Positions 5,736-15,318 of a DNA stretch of 45,232 nt are shown here, in pieces. The DNA is from a virus. Made by a program: the position numbers and the translations under genes. Within the stretch, counting starts at the first letter, position 1. Every line of letters starts with the position of its first letter. The notes beneath the pieces were generated by a model. It saw only the letters and a list, made by a program, of their open reading frames with translations, was not told the DNA's origin and did not search any database. The stretch is from the IMG/VR virus record IMGVR_UViG_3300046516_001598, positions 1-45,232 of that record. One strand, given 5' to 3'.

Positions 5736-8600
5736 CTACCTGCCTCTCATGGCGATGGCCAGGACGGCCCAGGCGCCGGGGGCGGCGGCGCTGAGCGCGA
5801 AGGAGAATCCGGTGGCGGTGAAGGTGGTGACGTCGCCGGCCGGGATGGTGCTGGTGTTGCTGCACGAGTAGACGGCCACCGGGTAGGTGGTGCTGAACAT
5901 CGTGGCGCCGTAGCCCAGGGCGACGCTGGTGATCCCTCCGGATAGGCCGGTGAAGGGGGTGAGGAACAGTCCGGACTGGGCTTCGGGGGCGAATGAGCTC
6001 TGCTGGTAGCCGCGGATCTTCCAGATGGTGTCGGAGTTGGAGGAGTCGTCCTGGAAGTTGAGCTGGCCGTCCGATCCGCGCCCCGGGATCGCCAGCTGCA
6101 GCTGGGCCTGGTTGTACGCCAGGACCACCTGGCCGCCGTTGGTGGTCTGGTTCGAGGGATCCCCGACGTGCAGGACGAGGCCGGTGGTGCCCTTCATGAA
6201 CAGGCGGTGGAAGTAGGTGGTGCCGCCGACCACGTAGTTGCCGGAGTTGATACCGATACCGGCGGTGTTCCCGTCGATGTTCACGGCATTGATGAACGCG
6301 TTGTTGGTGCCGGCGGTGTCATACAGGCGTATCACGGGGTAGGAGCTGGCTGGCGTCTCCAGGGTGATCTTCTCGCCGCCGGCGACCTGGGCCAGGGTGA
6401 GGGTTGTGGTGGCGGAGTTCAGGTCGAACACGACGTTCCCGCCGGCGTCGTAGCTGTGGACGCCGGTGGAGTCCATCACCACCCGCTGGCCGGTCAGCGC
6501 GGTGCCGATCGTGCCGCCCAGGATGATCGAGGCGGTGACGGTCCCGGCCGTGAGCTTGGACACCGACAGGTCGGTGATGTACGCGTTCGACCACAGCACC
6601 GCCGTGGCCCCGGCCGCGGCCGATGGCGCCGACTTGTTCCCGGCGACGTCCACCGCCACGATCTTGATGTACATCGACTGGGCCGGCGGCTGGCCCGGCG
6701 GGATCGTGAACGACCCGACGACGGGGATCTGGCCGGTGATGTTCCCGGCGTTCGCAGGCAGCGACCCCAGCTTCGTCGCCGCCGACGGGGTGAACAGCGG
6801 CTCGTACGTGCCGTGAACCTCGATATGGTGCAGGTCGCTGGCCTGGTTGAACGTGCCGCCGTCGGAAGTGCCGCAGTCCCAGGTGACCTGCACGCTGGCC
6901 ATGTTCGCCGCGACCACCGGCGCGTCCGGCGTCGGCGGGGGGATCGTGTCGGCCGAGGCCGTGAAGTCCGTCGTCGCCGACCAGGCGCCGAAGTTCGGCG
7001 GCGAGGCGGTGTCCACCGCCCGGATCTGGAAGGAGTACACCACGCCCGGCGTGAGCTCCTGGATCAGCAGCGTGTCGGTGCCCCAGCCGACGAACGTCGG
7101 CTTCCACTGCGCCACCGGCGCCGGGATCAGGGCGTTGTAGGTGCCGCCCAGGGCCGCCAGAGAGTTGTAGGTGTACCCGGCCGCGGCGAGCTGCGCGTGC
7201 GAGGGGTTCGTCGCGTAGATGCCCAGGTTCGGCCGGTACTGGATCTCATAGTGGTCGCCGTCGGTGATGGTGGTGCCGTCGGTGTTCGTCGGCGTCGACC
7301 AGGCCAGCTGGATCTGCGCCTTCGTCTTGCCGTCCGACGGGCTCTGATACGTCGTGGTCGTGAACGTCCCGAACGTGACGGCCGCGGGGATGGTGGTGTC
7401 CGGGATCGGCCGCGGCCCGACCGGCTCGGAGGTCGACACCAGCTGCCGGTTGTAGCCGCCGACGACGATGTTCGTGTCGCCGGTGTCGAACGTCACGTAG
7501 TCCGTCAGGTCGTACCAGACGCCGCCCGGCGCCCGGAAGGCCACCGTCATGCCCTGCACGACCGGCCACGTCTGCTCGATGACGCGCAGCAGCACCGGAT
7601 TGATCCGGCGGCCGCGGAACGTGACCTCGTTGTTGGTGTCGACCATCCCGGCGTCCGGGTCGTACACGTAGGTGTAGTCGCCGACGGCCAGCTCCCCGCC
7701 GATGTCGTATTCGGAGGACGACAGCTGCAGCTGGTCCCGCGGCGTCGCGTACGGCTCCAGGGCGATCTGCGCGGAGGCGGTGGCGTTCAGGGAGCTGACC
7801 GAGCTGGCCGAGACCATCCGGGTCATCTTCACCGCGGCGCCGAACAGGTCCGTGTAGGGGTTCGTGGCGCCGATGTCCGCGAGGTTCGCCACGCCCACGG
7901 CGGTCGACGCGCCGCTGCCGCCGGCCAGCACCACGACCCGGGAGGTGAAGTCCTTGGTGTCCTCGGCGAGCTGCGTCACGCCCGGCAGCCCGCGCAGGTT
8001 CATGTCGACGCCGGCGTCCTTGGCCACGATCGCCGTGGTCGGGGACGTCACGTACAGATCGGACACGTGCCCGAAGTCCAGGGTGGCGTTGCCGTTGACG
8101 CGCCACTCCACGGCCTGCGTCGGGCCGGAGCCGGTGGACATCTGCTGGCAGAAGGAGGTGAGCGCGTCGCGCCGGTTCTTCCACACGAACGCCCCGGTGT
8201 AGGTGGCCGCGCCGATGGAGTGGATCGTGCCGGAGTGCACCGAGGATGGCAGCAGCGCGGCCACAACGGTCCCGGCACCGGCGGCGGTGAACAGCAGCGG
8301 CGTCTCCAAGACGTCGCCGACGCCCGCGGCCGAGGCCAGCCACAGCGACATGCCCTCCCCGGACAGCACCGGCCCGGCCAGGGTCTTGAAGTTGACGCCG
8401 TTGACCACGCCGACGTAGCGGGCCGAGGTGAGCAGCGAATCGCCGGCCACCCGCGGGTCCTGGCGGCCGGTGGCGATGGCGACGTGCCCGAAGAAGCCGC
8501 CGGCCAGGTGGTCCTTCAGCTCCGAGGGCAGATCCGGCGACAGCTGCACCGACCAGGAGCCGTTCGCCATCAAAGTACTGGTGATCGGCAGCTCACTCAC
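5736..8600 (-). CDS. Large minor tail protein (hub/central fibre) with Fn3-like domains
   Basis: The 954-aa product follows the Dit-like gene, the usual place of the tail-hub protein. Roughly the first 370 residues look like a hub domain with long beta stretches. Residues of about 390-650 hold two fibronectin-III-like repeats, marked by tryptophan/tyrosine core patterns (DGDHYEIQYRP, VYSFQIRAVD, LHHIEVHG). The last 250 residues are a beta-rich fibre-like tail (RVVMDSTGVHSYDAGG). It likely forms the baseplate hub and connects to host-binding fibres. No peptidase or lyase residues could be assigned. Confidence 0.75.
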   Translation of the reverse strand: MSELPITSTLMANGSWSVQLSPDLPSELKDHLAGGFFGHVAIATGRQDPRVAGDSLLTSARYVGVVNGVNFKTLAGPVLSGEGMSLWLASAAGVGDVLETPLLFTAAGAGTVVAALLPSSVHSGTIHSIGAATYTGAFVWKNRRDALTSFCQQMSTGSGPTQAVEWRVNGNATLDFGHVSDLYVTSPTTAIVAKDAGVDMNLRGLPGVTQLAEDTKDFTSRVVVLAGGSGASTAVGVANLADIGATNPYTDLFGAAVKMTRMVSASSVSSLNATASAQIALEPYATPRDQLQLSSSEYDIGGELAVGDYTYVYDPDAGMVDTNNEVTFRGRRINPVLLRVIEQTWPVVQGMTVAFRAPGGVWYDLTDYVTFDTGDTNIVVGGYNRQLVSTSEPVGPRPIPDTTIPAAVTFGTFTTTTYQSPSDGKTKAQIQLAWSTPTNTDGTTITDGDHYEIQYRPNLGIYATNPSHAQLAAAGYTYNSLAALGGTYNALIPAPVAQWKPTFVGWGTDTLLIQELTPGVVYSFQIRAVDTASPPNFGAWSATTDFTASADTIPPPTPDAPVVAANMASVQVTWDCGTSDGGTFNQASDLHHIEVHGTYEPLFTPSAATKLGSLPANAGNITGQIPVVGSFTIPPGQPPAQSMYIKIVAVDVAGNKSAPSAAAGATAVLWSNAYITDLSVSKLTAGTVTASIILGGTIGTALTGQRVVMDSTGVHSYDAGGNVVFDLNSATTTLTLAQVAGGEKITLETPASSYPVIRLYDTAGTNNAFINAVNIDGNTAGIGINSGNYVVGGTTYFHRLFMKGTTGLVLHVGDPSNQTTNGGQVVLAYNQAQLQLAIPGRGSDGQLNFQDDSSNSDTIWKIRGYQQSSFAPEAQSGLFLTPFTGLSGGITSVALGYGATMFSTTYPVAVYSCSNTSTIPAGDVTTFTATGFSFALSAAAPGAWAVLAIAMRGR

Positions 8601-8627
8601 CTCCCATCGCGTGCGTCGGCAGTCTGG

Positions 8628-9863
8628 TCATCGGCGTACGGCCTGCACCAATTCGGCGGGGGCGCTGCAGTACTGGCTGAACAGGTCGGCCGCGAGGTCC
8701 CCCGCGACGGCGCCGGACCCTGCGGCGACGACACCGACGAACGCGTCCAGGGTGGTGGTCGCCGCGAGGGAGATGCCGCCGTTGGTGGTGTCGGCGGTGT
8801 TGGTCAGCGCCGAGCCGACGATGTACCGGTTGCCCGCGCCGTCGTTGGCGTTCGCGGTGACGTACGCGCCGCCCCCACCGGACGCGCCGGTCTCGGTAGT
8901 GCCGCGCACGACTTTCAGCGTCGCGGCGACTTCGGCCTGGATGTACAGCTCGGCGAAGCGGGAGCCGCGGCGCAGCGTGACGTCGGCGGTGACCCGGCCG
9001 GGGCTGCGCGACCACAGCAGCCGCAGCACGATGATCTCCGGCTCGTTGCGCAGCAGGCTGACGGTCTTCGGGGCGCCGAGGCTGACGCCGCCGAGCTGCA
9101 CGTCCCAGTTCTTCGTCTGCCACGCCCCGCCGGTGTAGGCGTCGATCGACAAGATCCCGGATGAGGCGATCGGCTGGACGCGCACCAGCCCGTTGTGCAG
9201 CGTCCAGCCGGTGACGGTCGTGCCGAACATGATGCCGGAGCGTTCGAAACCGTTGGTGTCGGTGAACCGGCAGCGCCCGTTCAGGTAGCTCCCGACCGGG
9301 CAGTCGTAGCGGGGGATGCACGGCGTGGGCAGCCCCAGATAGACGGTCATGGCGCCGTCGGAGCCGGTGCGGACCACGGTGCTCGGCGTGGATCCGGTCC
9401 CGGACCAGTAGGAGTCGTGGCCGATGGGCGGTGCGTGCCAGCGGGATCCGGTGGCCGAGAAGCTGTTGTTCCGTATGCCGCCGGTCAGCCGCGACTCGAC
9501 ATCGACTTCGGTGTCGGTCCCGGCCCGCGCCAGGCTCATAGTCCACGTCGCGGTGGCGGTCTCGCCGTTCCAGTTGATCGCATCGGCGTTCGCGGAGGCG
9601 ACGCTGTAGTAGCCGTTCAGGTCGGTCTTGTCGGTGAACGTCACCGGCACGAATGCGCCGGTCAGGCCGAGGATGTCGGCGTGCTTGGCCTGGAGCGCGG
9701 CCAGGGAGGTGGTCGCGGCGGCGGGCAGCGATTCCTGGCCGGCCAGGGTGAGAGTGCGCGGGGCCTGCCCGGAGGATGCGGGCTGGCTGGCGGAGCTGGC
9801 GGGAGTCGCGGGGAACTCGACCAGCGCCACGCGGCCGACGGAGATCGTGCCGAAGCCGGTCAT
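8628..9863 (-). CDS. Distal tail (Dit-like) minor tail protein
   Basis: This 411-aa protein lies directly after the tape measure gene, the conserved location of the distal tail protein. It is beta-rich and Gly/Thr-rich, with a cysteine pair (PCIPRYDCPVG) in the middle. The start MTGFGTISVGRVALVEFP is typical of actinophage Dit-like proteins. It probably forms the ring joining the tail tube to the hub. Its stop is 27 bases from the next gene. Confidence 0.7.
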   Translation of the reverse strand: MTGFGTISVGRVALVEFPATPASSASQPASSGQAPRTLTLAGQESLPAAATTSLAALQAKHADILGLTGAFVPVTFTDKTDLNGYYSVASANADAINWNGETATATWTMSLARAGTDTEVDVESRLTGGIRNNSFSATGSRWHAPPIGHDSYWSGTGSTPSTVVRTGSDGAMTVYLGLPTPCIPRYDCPVGSYLNGRCRFTDTNGFERSGIMFGTTVTGWTLHNGLVRVQPIASSGILSIDAYTGGAWQTKNWDVQLGGVSLGAPKTVSLLRNEPEIIVLRLLWSRSPGRVTADVTLRRGSRFAELYIQAEVAATLKVVRGTTETGASGGGGAYVTANANDGAGNRYIVGSALTNTADTTNGGISLAATTTLDAFVGVVAAGSGAVAGDLAADLFSQYCSAPAELVQAVRR

Positions 9864-12800
9864 GTGTAGGCCTGCTCGACCTGGCGCAGGGCGTCGCGGA
9901 TCTGCACGGCGGCCTTCCGGGAGGTGGCGCTCATGGCGTTGGGGTTGGTGAAGTCGTACATCGCGGACACGCTGACGTGGATGTCTCCATGGACGTGGAT
10001 GCCGCCGCTGTTGCCCGCGCGGCCGCCGTCCGGGCCGAGCGCTGCGGCGCGGGTCCGGTCGTCCAGCGGGACAACCGCGGCGCCGGCGTTCATGTTGAGC
10101 AGTTCGGGGCCCTTGTCGCCGACGACGGCCCAGCCGGGGCGGACCGCGATACCGCCCTCGGCCAGGAGCTGGATCTTATCGATCGGCGGAATCGGCGGGA
10201 CGCCCGCCCACGTCCAGGCATCGGAGGCGCCCGAGGTCATGGAGTTGATCCCGTCGATAAGGACGTTGATCCCCTTGATGACGCCGTTGACGGCCCACTT
10301 CAGGCCGGCGCCGAGCCAATCCCACAGGTGCGCACCGGTGGCAACGAACTTGCCCGGCAGGCCGGTCACCGTGTTGACCATCGTGTCGAGGATCCCCGAC
10401 GCGACCGACCAGGCCTCGCGGATCGGCTCGATCACATAGGACTTCACCAGGTCCCAGGCCGCCTTTGTCCCGGCCTTGATGCCGTTCCAGATCGTGCCGA
10501 TCATGGCCGCGCCGGCGGTGAAGCCCGACATCAGGTTCGACCACCAGCCCTCGACGAAGGTCAGGAACACCGAGAAGATCGACCTGATGTCGGCCCACAG
10601 CTCCTTGAGGAAGTCGCGGAACCCGGAGAAGTGGGTCCAGGCGTACACGATGCCCGCGGCCAGCCCGGCGATAGCCGCCACCACCAGGAAGATCGGGTTC
10701 GCGTCCATGATGAGGTTGAACGCGCCCTGAAGGATCGTCCACGCCTTCGTCGCCGTCTGCGCGATCAGGCTCTCGGCGGTGAACAGTTTTATCGCCCCCC
10801 GGTAGGCGTCCATGAGGGTCTTGCCCAGGCCCACGACCGTGTTGTACGCCCTGGTCGCCGCCACGGCGCCCAGGACGATGCCGATCAGCGGCGTCAGCAC
10901 CGCGGTGTTGTTCGCGATGAACGTCGCCACGGACTTCAGGCCGTCGGACAGCGGGCCCATCACCGGCAGCAGGCCCTGCACCAGGGACGTCGCGATCTGC
11001 GCAACCGCCGGCGCGAGGGTGACCAGGGCCGGTCCCAGGGCGCCGGAGAAGGCACCCGCGAGCGTGCCGATCGGCCCCAGCAGCCCCGATACGATCCCCA
11101 GGAGCCCCGAGATCGACTGGCCCGCGCCACCGGCGTTCACGGTCAGCCCGGAGAAGAACGCCGGGATCCCGGAGGCCATCAGGTCGTGGAAACCCTGTCC
11201 GAGTCCGGCCACGATCGGGCCGGCCGCCGCAGCCGCCTGCACGATGCCGGAGAACATCTGCACGAACCCCGAGCCGAGCTGCTGCACCAGCCCGGTGCCC
11301 TCCTGGAGCACGGTGATCAGCGCGCCCCGGAACGCCGGGTCGCTGAACAGGCCGCCGAACTGCCTGGCCAGGCCGCCGATCACCGTGCCCATCTGGCCGA
11401 CCGCGGTGTTGAACGGGCCCAGCATCGGCGCGATGTCCCGCAGCATCTGCGTGAACCCGGGCAGCATCGTCGTCTGCGCGGTGACCGACAGTTCGTGGAA
11501 GCCCGACTTCATCGAGATCAGCTGGTTCACCAGCTCCCGCCCGGCCGGCGCCAGCTTGGCCATGTCCGCAGCGAAGGCGTTCATCCCGCCGCCGGCCGAT
11601 GCTGCTGCGGCCGCGGCCAGGGCCTGCTGCTTGTAGGTGTTCGACAGGTTCTCCTCGGCCTGGCGCACCGCGGCGATCGATTGCTGCGCCTGCTCGGCCG
11701 TCGAGCGCTGGACGTTGGCCTGGTTCCGCAGGGCGTTGGCGACGCCCTGCACGGCCTGCTCGTAGGAGTACTGGGCGTTCACCACCGACGGCAGCCCGTT
11801 CGCGCCCTCGGCGTTGGCCTTGGTCGCGGCCTCAGTGGCCTCCTTCGAACGCTGCGTCGCGTCCGTCACGGCCTGCTCGGCGTCCTTCAGCTGCTGCGCG
11901 GCCTGCTGCTTGGCCAGCAGGGGCGCCAGCGAGTTGGCCATGACCGCGGTGTAGTTCTGCTGCGCCGCCTGCGCGGCCAGCTGCGCATCCGTCACGCCGT
12001 TCGCCGCGTCGGCCGCGGAGTTGTTCACATCGGCGATCTGGTTCGCCGCATCCGCCTTGGCCTGCGCGAGGGCCTGCGCCGCCTGCGCAGCGGCGTGCTC
12101 GGCCGAGGCCACCTGCTGATCGGCGGAGATGATCGCGTTCGCCGACTGGATCGCCGCGTCCGCAGCCTGCCGCTTGGCGTCCGCGATGGCCTTCTCCGCC
12201 GAGGAGATCGCCAGGGCGTTGGAGAACGCCGTCTGCGCCTGCTGCGCCGCCGACTGGCCCGCGCCAGCGCTCGCCGCCGAGTAGTCGTGCAGGGTCTTGA
12301 TGACACCGGAGAAGCCCAAGCCCAGCGTCCCGACCGCCGACCCCGCGCCGGCAAGTAGCGCCGGCAGCGCGGCCAGCACCGGAGCGAGTGCAGACCCGGC
12401 CGCGACCGCCGTCCACATCATGCCCGACAGGCCCATGAAACCCTGGCCGCCGGACGACGCGCCGCTGCCGGCGCTGCCGGCCTTGTTGCCGGTATCGGCC
12501 AGGGCGCTCCCGGCATTCTCGGCCGCCGGTTCCAGATCCGCCATCGCGGCCCGCAGCGACCGTGACCCGGACTCCATCGAGGAGAACGACTGGCGAAGGC
12601 TCGACGCCGCGTCGTCGCCGGCCTTGTCCGCCTCGGCCATCGCCGAGCGGAACTGGGTCTCGAAGTCCTCCGTCTCGGCCTCGACCGGTACCTTCACCGG
12701 CTCCGGCTTGACGGCCTTGGTCTTGCGGCTGACCTTCTCCTGCAGACCGGTGTCGTCCGGCTCCAGGGGAATCTTGACCGCTTCCTCGCCAGCGCGAGCG

Positions 12801-13054
12801 CCGGCCGTGGCCGCCTCGATCTCGGCGCGCAGATGCCCCGGGTCGATCTCCAGCTTCAGCTTCGTCTGCGCGGACGCCGCCTCGGCCTCGGCCCGGACCT
12901 TCTCCCGGAACCCCTCGTCGTTGATCTCCAGGTGCACCGGGGCCGACACGCCGGCAGTCGCGGCCTCGACCTTCGCTCGGACGTCCTCGGCCAGCCCGGA
13001 GTCGTCCGCGACGAGCTCGACGTAGGCCGAACCGACCTTCAAGTCCTCAGCCAC
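9860..13054 (-). CDS. Tape measure protein
   Basis: At 1064 aa this is the longest gene in the window. It lies right after the frameshifted tail chaperones, as expected of the tape measure. It starts MAEDLKVGSAYVELVADDSG, the common opening of actinophage tape measures. Long Ala/Gln-rich helices follow (about 200-480), then hydrophobic segments in the middle and C-terminal third. It ends with the characteristic GDKGPELLNM motif near residue 990. It sets tail length and is ejected on infection. The ORF overlaps the GT frame by eight bases. Confidence 0.93.
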   Translation of the reverse strand: MAEDLKVGSAYVELVADDSGLAEDVRAKVEAATAGVSAPVHLEINDEGFREKVRAEAEAASAQTKLKLEIDPGHLRAEIEAATAGARAGEEAVKIPLEPDDTGLQEKVSRKTKAVKPEPVKVPVEAETEDFETQFRSAMAEADKAGDDAASSLRQSFSSMESGSRSLRAAMADLEPAAENAGSALADTGNKAGSAGSGASSGGQGFMGLSGMMWTAVAAGSALAPVLAALPALLAGAGSAVGTLGLGFSGVIKTLHDYSAASAGAGQSAAQQAQTAFSNALAISSAEKAIADAKRQAADAAIQSANAIISADQQVASAEHAAAQAAQALAQAKADAANQIADVNNSAADAANGVTDAQLAAQAAQQNYTAVMANSLAPLLAKQQAAQQLKDAEQAVTDATQRSKEATEAATKANAEGANGLPSVVNAQYSYEQAVQGVANALRNQANVQRSTAEQAQQSIAAVRQAEENLSNTYKQQALAAAAAASAGGGMNAFAADMAKLAPAGRELVNQLISMKSGFHELSVTAQTTMLPGFTQMLRDIAPMLGPFNTAVGQMGTVIGGLARQFGGLFSDPAFRGALITVLQEGTGLVQQLGSGFVQMFSGIVQAAAAAGPIVAGLGQGFHDLMASGIPAFFSGLTVNAGGAGQSISGLLGIVSGLLGPIGTLAGAFSGALGPALVTLAPAVAQIATSLVQGLLPVMGPLSDGLKSVATFIANNTAVLTPLIGIVLGAVAATRAYNTVVGLGKTLMDAYRGAIKLFTAESLIAQTATKAWTILQGAFNLIMDANPIFLVVAAIAGLAAGIVYAWTHFSGFRDFLKELWADIRSIFSVFLTFVEGWWSNLMSGFTAGAAMIGTIWNGIKAGTKAAWDLVKSYVIEPIREAWSVASGILDTMVNTVTGLPGKFVATGAHLWDWLGAGLKWAVNGVIKGINVLIDGINSMTSGASDAWTWAGVPPIPPIDKIQLLAEGGIAVRPGWAVVGDKGPELLNMNAGAAVVPLDDRTRAAALGPDGGRAGNSGGIHVHGDIHVSVSAMYDFTNPNAMSATSRKAAVQIRDALRQVEQAYT

Positions 13055-13822
13055 CGGACGTCCCGTGCGAGAAGAGGTCGCCGATGTCGGACATGCCGAT
13101 CTCGGCGGCCGTGGCCCCGATCACCCGCGCGCCGGGGGCCGCAGGGAGTGCGTACTGCTGTTGCGGCATGTGGCCCTGTCCTCCCGTCGGCTCCGGTCGT
13201 TCTTGCTGTCGCTGTGCGTTCATCCGTGCGGCCACCGCCCCCGCGTAGGCCTCCAAGCGCGGCGCCAGGAGCAGGAACTGCGCGGCGGGCATCGACCACA
13301 TGTCGTCGACCCGGTGCCATGCCGACAGGTCCGAGGCGATGTCCCCGAGGTGGTCAAGGACCCACCCGTAGGCTTCTAGATGGTCCGCAGCCCACCTTTT
13401 GGGCCCCTGGTTGCGGCCCCTTCCACGGCCTCACGCAGCGCCGCGAAGATCCGCTCCAGATCGCCGGGGGTGAGGGCGTCGTAGTTCATCAGCGCCATGA
13501 AGCCGTCGGGGCCGACGAGCTCTTCGAGTAGGAACGCGTTCGCCTGTGCCTCGCCCTCGTGGCGCACCATCCACAGGAACTTCAGCTCGACGGACGCGCG
13601 CGGATTGATCGGGGCGTAGTACCGGGTGTCGCCGATCGCGAAGATCGGGAACATGTCGGGCGGTGCCACCTCGCGGTCCGGATCCAGGACGACCGAGGCC
13701 CGAGCCTCGACATCCTCCGGAACCGACGCTGAGGGCACCGCTGCTGTCGCCGTGCGGCGCGGAGCCGCAGCGGCCTTCTTCTTCGCCGGGGGCTTGCGGG
13801 TCCCCGCCGTGGTTGCTGCCAT
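13047..13822 (-). CDS. Tail assembly chaperone, frameshifted long form (gpGT-like)
   Basis: A -1 shift at CCCAAAA (13403-13397) joins the short chaperone to the overlapping frame ending at 13047. The joined sequence continues RWAADHLEAYGWVLDHLGD and then RVDDMWSMPAAQF, which is well formed and typical of actinophage T-domains. The product would be about 257 aa and terminates just inside the tape measure start. I checked that zero-frame codons CCA-AAA and -1 codons CCC-AAA line up with the two frames. Frameshift efficiency cannot be judged. Confidence 0.85.
13376..13822 (-). CDS. Tail assembly chaperone, short form (gpG-like)
   Basis: The ATG at 13822 gives 148 aa: a Lys/Ala-rich N-terminus (KPPAKKKAAAAP), then a helical domain ending GAATRGPKGGLRTI. 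It sits between the major tail and tape measure genes, as the lambda G gene does. Near its end the reading frame passes a -1 slippery site, so most ribosomes end here and a minority make the longer GT form. It should coat the tape measure during tail assembly. Confidence 0.88.
   Translation of the reverse strand: MAATTAGTRKPPAKKKAAAAPRRTATAAVPSASVPEDVEARASVVLDPDREVAPPDMFPIFAIGDTRYYAPINPRASVELKFLWMVRHEGEAQANAFLLEELVGPDGFMALMNYDALTPGDLERIFAALREAVEGAATRGPKGGLRTI
13397..13403 (-). promoter_or_regulatory. Programmed -1 ribosomal frameshift site
   Basis: On the minus strand the heptamer is C-CCA-AAA, matching the canonical X-XXY-YYZ rule. The zero frame stops 19 bases further on (stop at 13378-13376), and the -1 frame stays open through the GT extension. 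Such sites are conserved in long-tailed phages. Confidence 0.88.
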
Positions 13823-13840
13823 GTCGTGCCTTCCCGAGAC

Positions 13841-13872
13841 CCGGGCGCGTCTGCGTCTGCATCCGCGCCCGG
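13841..13872 (-). terminator. Hairpin between major tail protein and tail chaperone genes
   Basis: CCGGGCGCG and CGCGCCCGG form a perfect 9-bp inverted repeat with a 14-base loop. It lies about 20 bases after the major tail protein stop and before the chaperone start. There is no T-run. It could attenuate readthrough or protect the mRNA 3' end, keeping chaperone levels below tube protein levels. Confidence 0.45.
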
Positions 13873-13890
13873 CGTTGTAGACGGAGCGGA

Positions 13891-14454
13891 TCAGGAGGTC
13901 TGGTCGATCCAGCGATAAGGAGTGATCGAGCTGGAGACGTAGTGCGCGTTCCAGGTGACGGCGAGGACGTTCTGCTTGTCCTTGGCGTACAGGAAGTCGG
14001 TCTTCGCGGTGGACAGGCATTTGCGAACGACCGCGCGCCTGTTGAACGCGCCGCCCGGTGCCAAGCCGTCCACGATCAGCGCGATGTAGTTCGGCTGCGT
14101 CGCGGAGTTCGTGATCAGCGGGTCGTAGGAGGCATAGCCCGCGCCGGAGGCCTGCGTGCCGCCGTTGAGGATCAGCACCAGGTTCGCCAGCGTGGGCTCA
14201 GCCAGCGACGTCGTGACCGTCATCTCCCGCTTGGTCAGCCGGCGGCCGACCGAGTCGACGATCTGGTCCACGTCGAGCTCGGAGTAGGTCTGGTTCACCT
14301 CGACGGTCAGGCCGCCCATGGTGCCGCCGGCGTCGGTCCACGCCGACGCGGCCGGGGCCGTGTTCACCGCAGAGTCGGCGGGCTCGGTCGCGCCGAAGGC
14401 GCCGGTGTACAGCTTTCCCGGCCCTTGAACCAAGTTCGTGGTGGTGACGCTCAT
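13891..14454 (-). CDS. Major tail (tube) protein
   Basis: The 187-aa product is beta-rich. It has the opening VTTTNLVQGPGKLYTGAFG and mid-segment GGLTVEVNQTYSELDVDQ that typify actinophage tail-tube subunits, including TVTTSLAEPTLANL. Its place before the G/GT chaperones fits. It should polymerise into the tail tube. It overlaps the preceding gene by ATGA and is followed by a hairpin. Confidence 0.85.
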   Translation of the reverse strand: MSVTTTNLVQGPGKLYTGAFGATEPADSAVNTAPAASAWTDAGGTMGGLTVEVNQTYSELDVDQIVDSVGRRLTKREMTVTTSLAEPTLANLVLILNGGTQASGAGYASYDPLITNSATQPNYIALIVDGLAPGGAFNRRAVVRKCLSTAKTDFLYAKDKQNVLAVTWNAHYVSSSITPYRWIDQTS

Positions 14455-14630
14455 GCTGTGTTCTCCTGGTTGTCGGGACCGGCCGGCGGGACGGGAACTA
14501 CGGGCGTTGCGGCGACGGCGACAGGTGCCTGAGGCTCGACCACGAGCAGTCCCAGCCGCGACAGGTCGGTGTACTCGGCGGCGTCGACCTCGATCGGGAT
14601 GCCGGGCCGCATCGTGGTGCGCACGATCAT
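14451..14630 (-). CDS. Small protein upstream of major tail protein, 59 aa
   Basis: The ATG at 14630 overlaps the upstream stop. The start MIVRTTMRPGIPIEVDAAEY followed by TDLSRLGLLV and a Pro/Val/Ala-rich tail is a pattern common in actinophage connector regions. Function unknown; a minor structural or assembly role is possible. Confidence 0.65.
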   Translation of the reverse strand: MIVRTTMRPGIPIEVDAAEYTDLSRLGLLVVEPQAPVAVAATPVVPVPPAGPDNQENTA

Positions 14631-14848
14631 CGGAAGTCCTCCTTCGCCAGGGGGAACCGCACGGCCGCCATCTGCGGGTGCCGCGACCATGGCATCGTCT
14701 GCTCGGCCGGGACGTGCGCCGGGACCTCGACGACGCGCTGGTCGACGAGCAGCCACTCCAACTCGGCCCGGTCCGGATGGACGAGGATCCGGCCGCCCAG
14801 AGACAGCAGCTCGCCCGAGGACGGTCCGACGACGGCGTAGCGCTTCAC
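14627..14848 (-). CDS. Small head-tail region protein, 73 aa
   Basis: The GTG at 14848 overlaps the tail-terminator stop (GTGA). The product is VKRYAVVGPSSGELLSLGG continuing to FPLAKEDFR, beta-rich with no cysteines. The longer open frame upstream of this start is a shadow of the overlapping gene. No family recognised. Confidence 0.6.
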   Translation of the reverse strand: MKRYAVVGPSSGELLSLGGRILVHPDRAELEWLLVDQRVVEVPAHVPAEQTMPWSRHPQMAAVRFPLAKEDFR

Positions 14849-15318
14849 GGGACGGTCACCTCCGTCCAGTGCATCGCCAGGTTGATCAGGTACCGGCCGT
14901 AGTCGGCCTCGTCGCCGTACACCCGCCGCGGCTCGGTCAAGAGGTACGCCGACTTCACCCGGGCCTGGGCGTAGCCGGCGCGCAGCGTCAGCGCACCCTG
15001 GAAGTTGGACTCCTCCAGGCACGCCCAGCGGATCGCCTCGGCCAGGGCGTTGGCCTTGGCGTACGGCGGCAGGTCCGATCCGGACTGCGCGGCCCAGCAG
15101 TCAATCTGGATGACCGGGGAGGCCAGCGGCACGTACATCTCCGGCGTGCCGCCGACGCCGGAGGTGGCCTGCACGAATCCGGTCGACGCCCACCCGATCG
15201 TGCCGTCCGCATCGGGCCGCGGCAGGATCGACCCGACCATCGCCGGGGAGAAGCCGGGCAGCGAGCCGAGCCAGGCGACCGCGACGAGGTCGGTGGTGGC
15301 GTGCTGGAGAGTCGTCAC
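14845..15318 (-). CDS. Probable tail terminator protein
   Basis: This 157-aa alpha/beta protein occupies the slot between the HK97-gp10-like gene and the major tail protein, where the tail terminator normally lies. It contains PVIQIDCWAAQSGS and AKANALAEAIRWA, resembling the strand-helix core of siphophage terminators that adapt tail and head. It would cap the finished tail tube. The assignment rests mainly on gene order and fold-like pattern. Confidence 0.6.
   Translation of the reverse strand: MTTLQHATTDLVAVAWLGSLPGFSPAMVGSILPRPDADGTIGWASTGFVQATSGVGGTPEMYVPLASPVIQIDCWAAQSGSDLPPYAKANALAEAIRWACLEESNFQGALTLRAGYAQARVKSAYLLTEPRRVYGDEADYGRYLINLAMHWTEVTVP

Noticed and set aside
6168-9164. 998-codon open frame on the plus strand opposite the large tail and Dit-like genes
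   Set aside because: Antisense shadow of very GC-rich genes; composition is Arg/Gly/Val-rich without domains, and it crosses two well-supported minus-strand genes.
9776-12358. 860-codon plus-strand open frame
   Set aside because: Lies wholly antisense to the tape measure gene; low-complexity translation with no motif.
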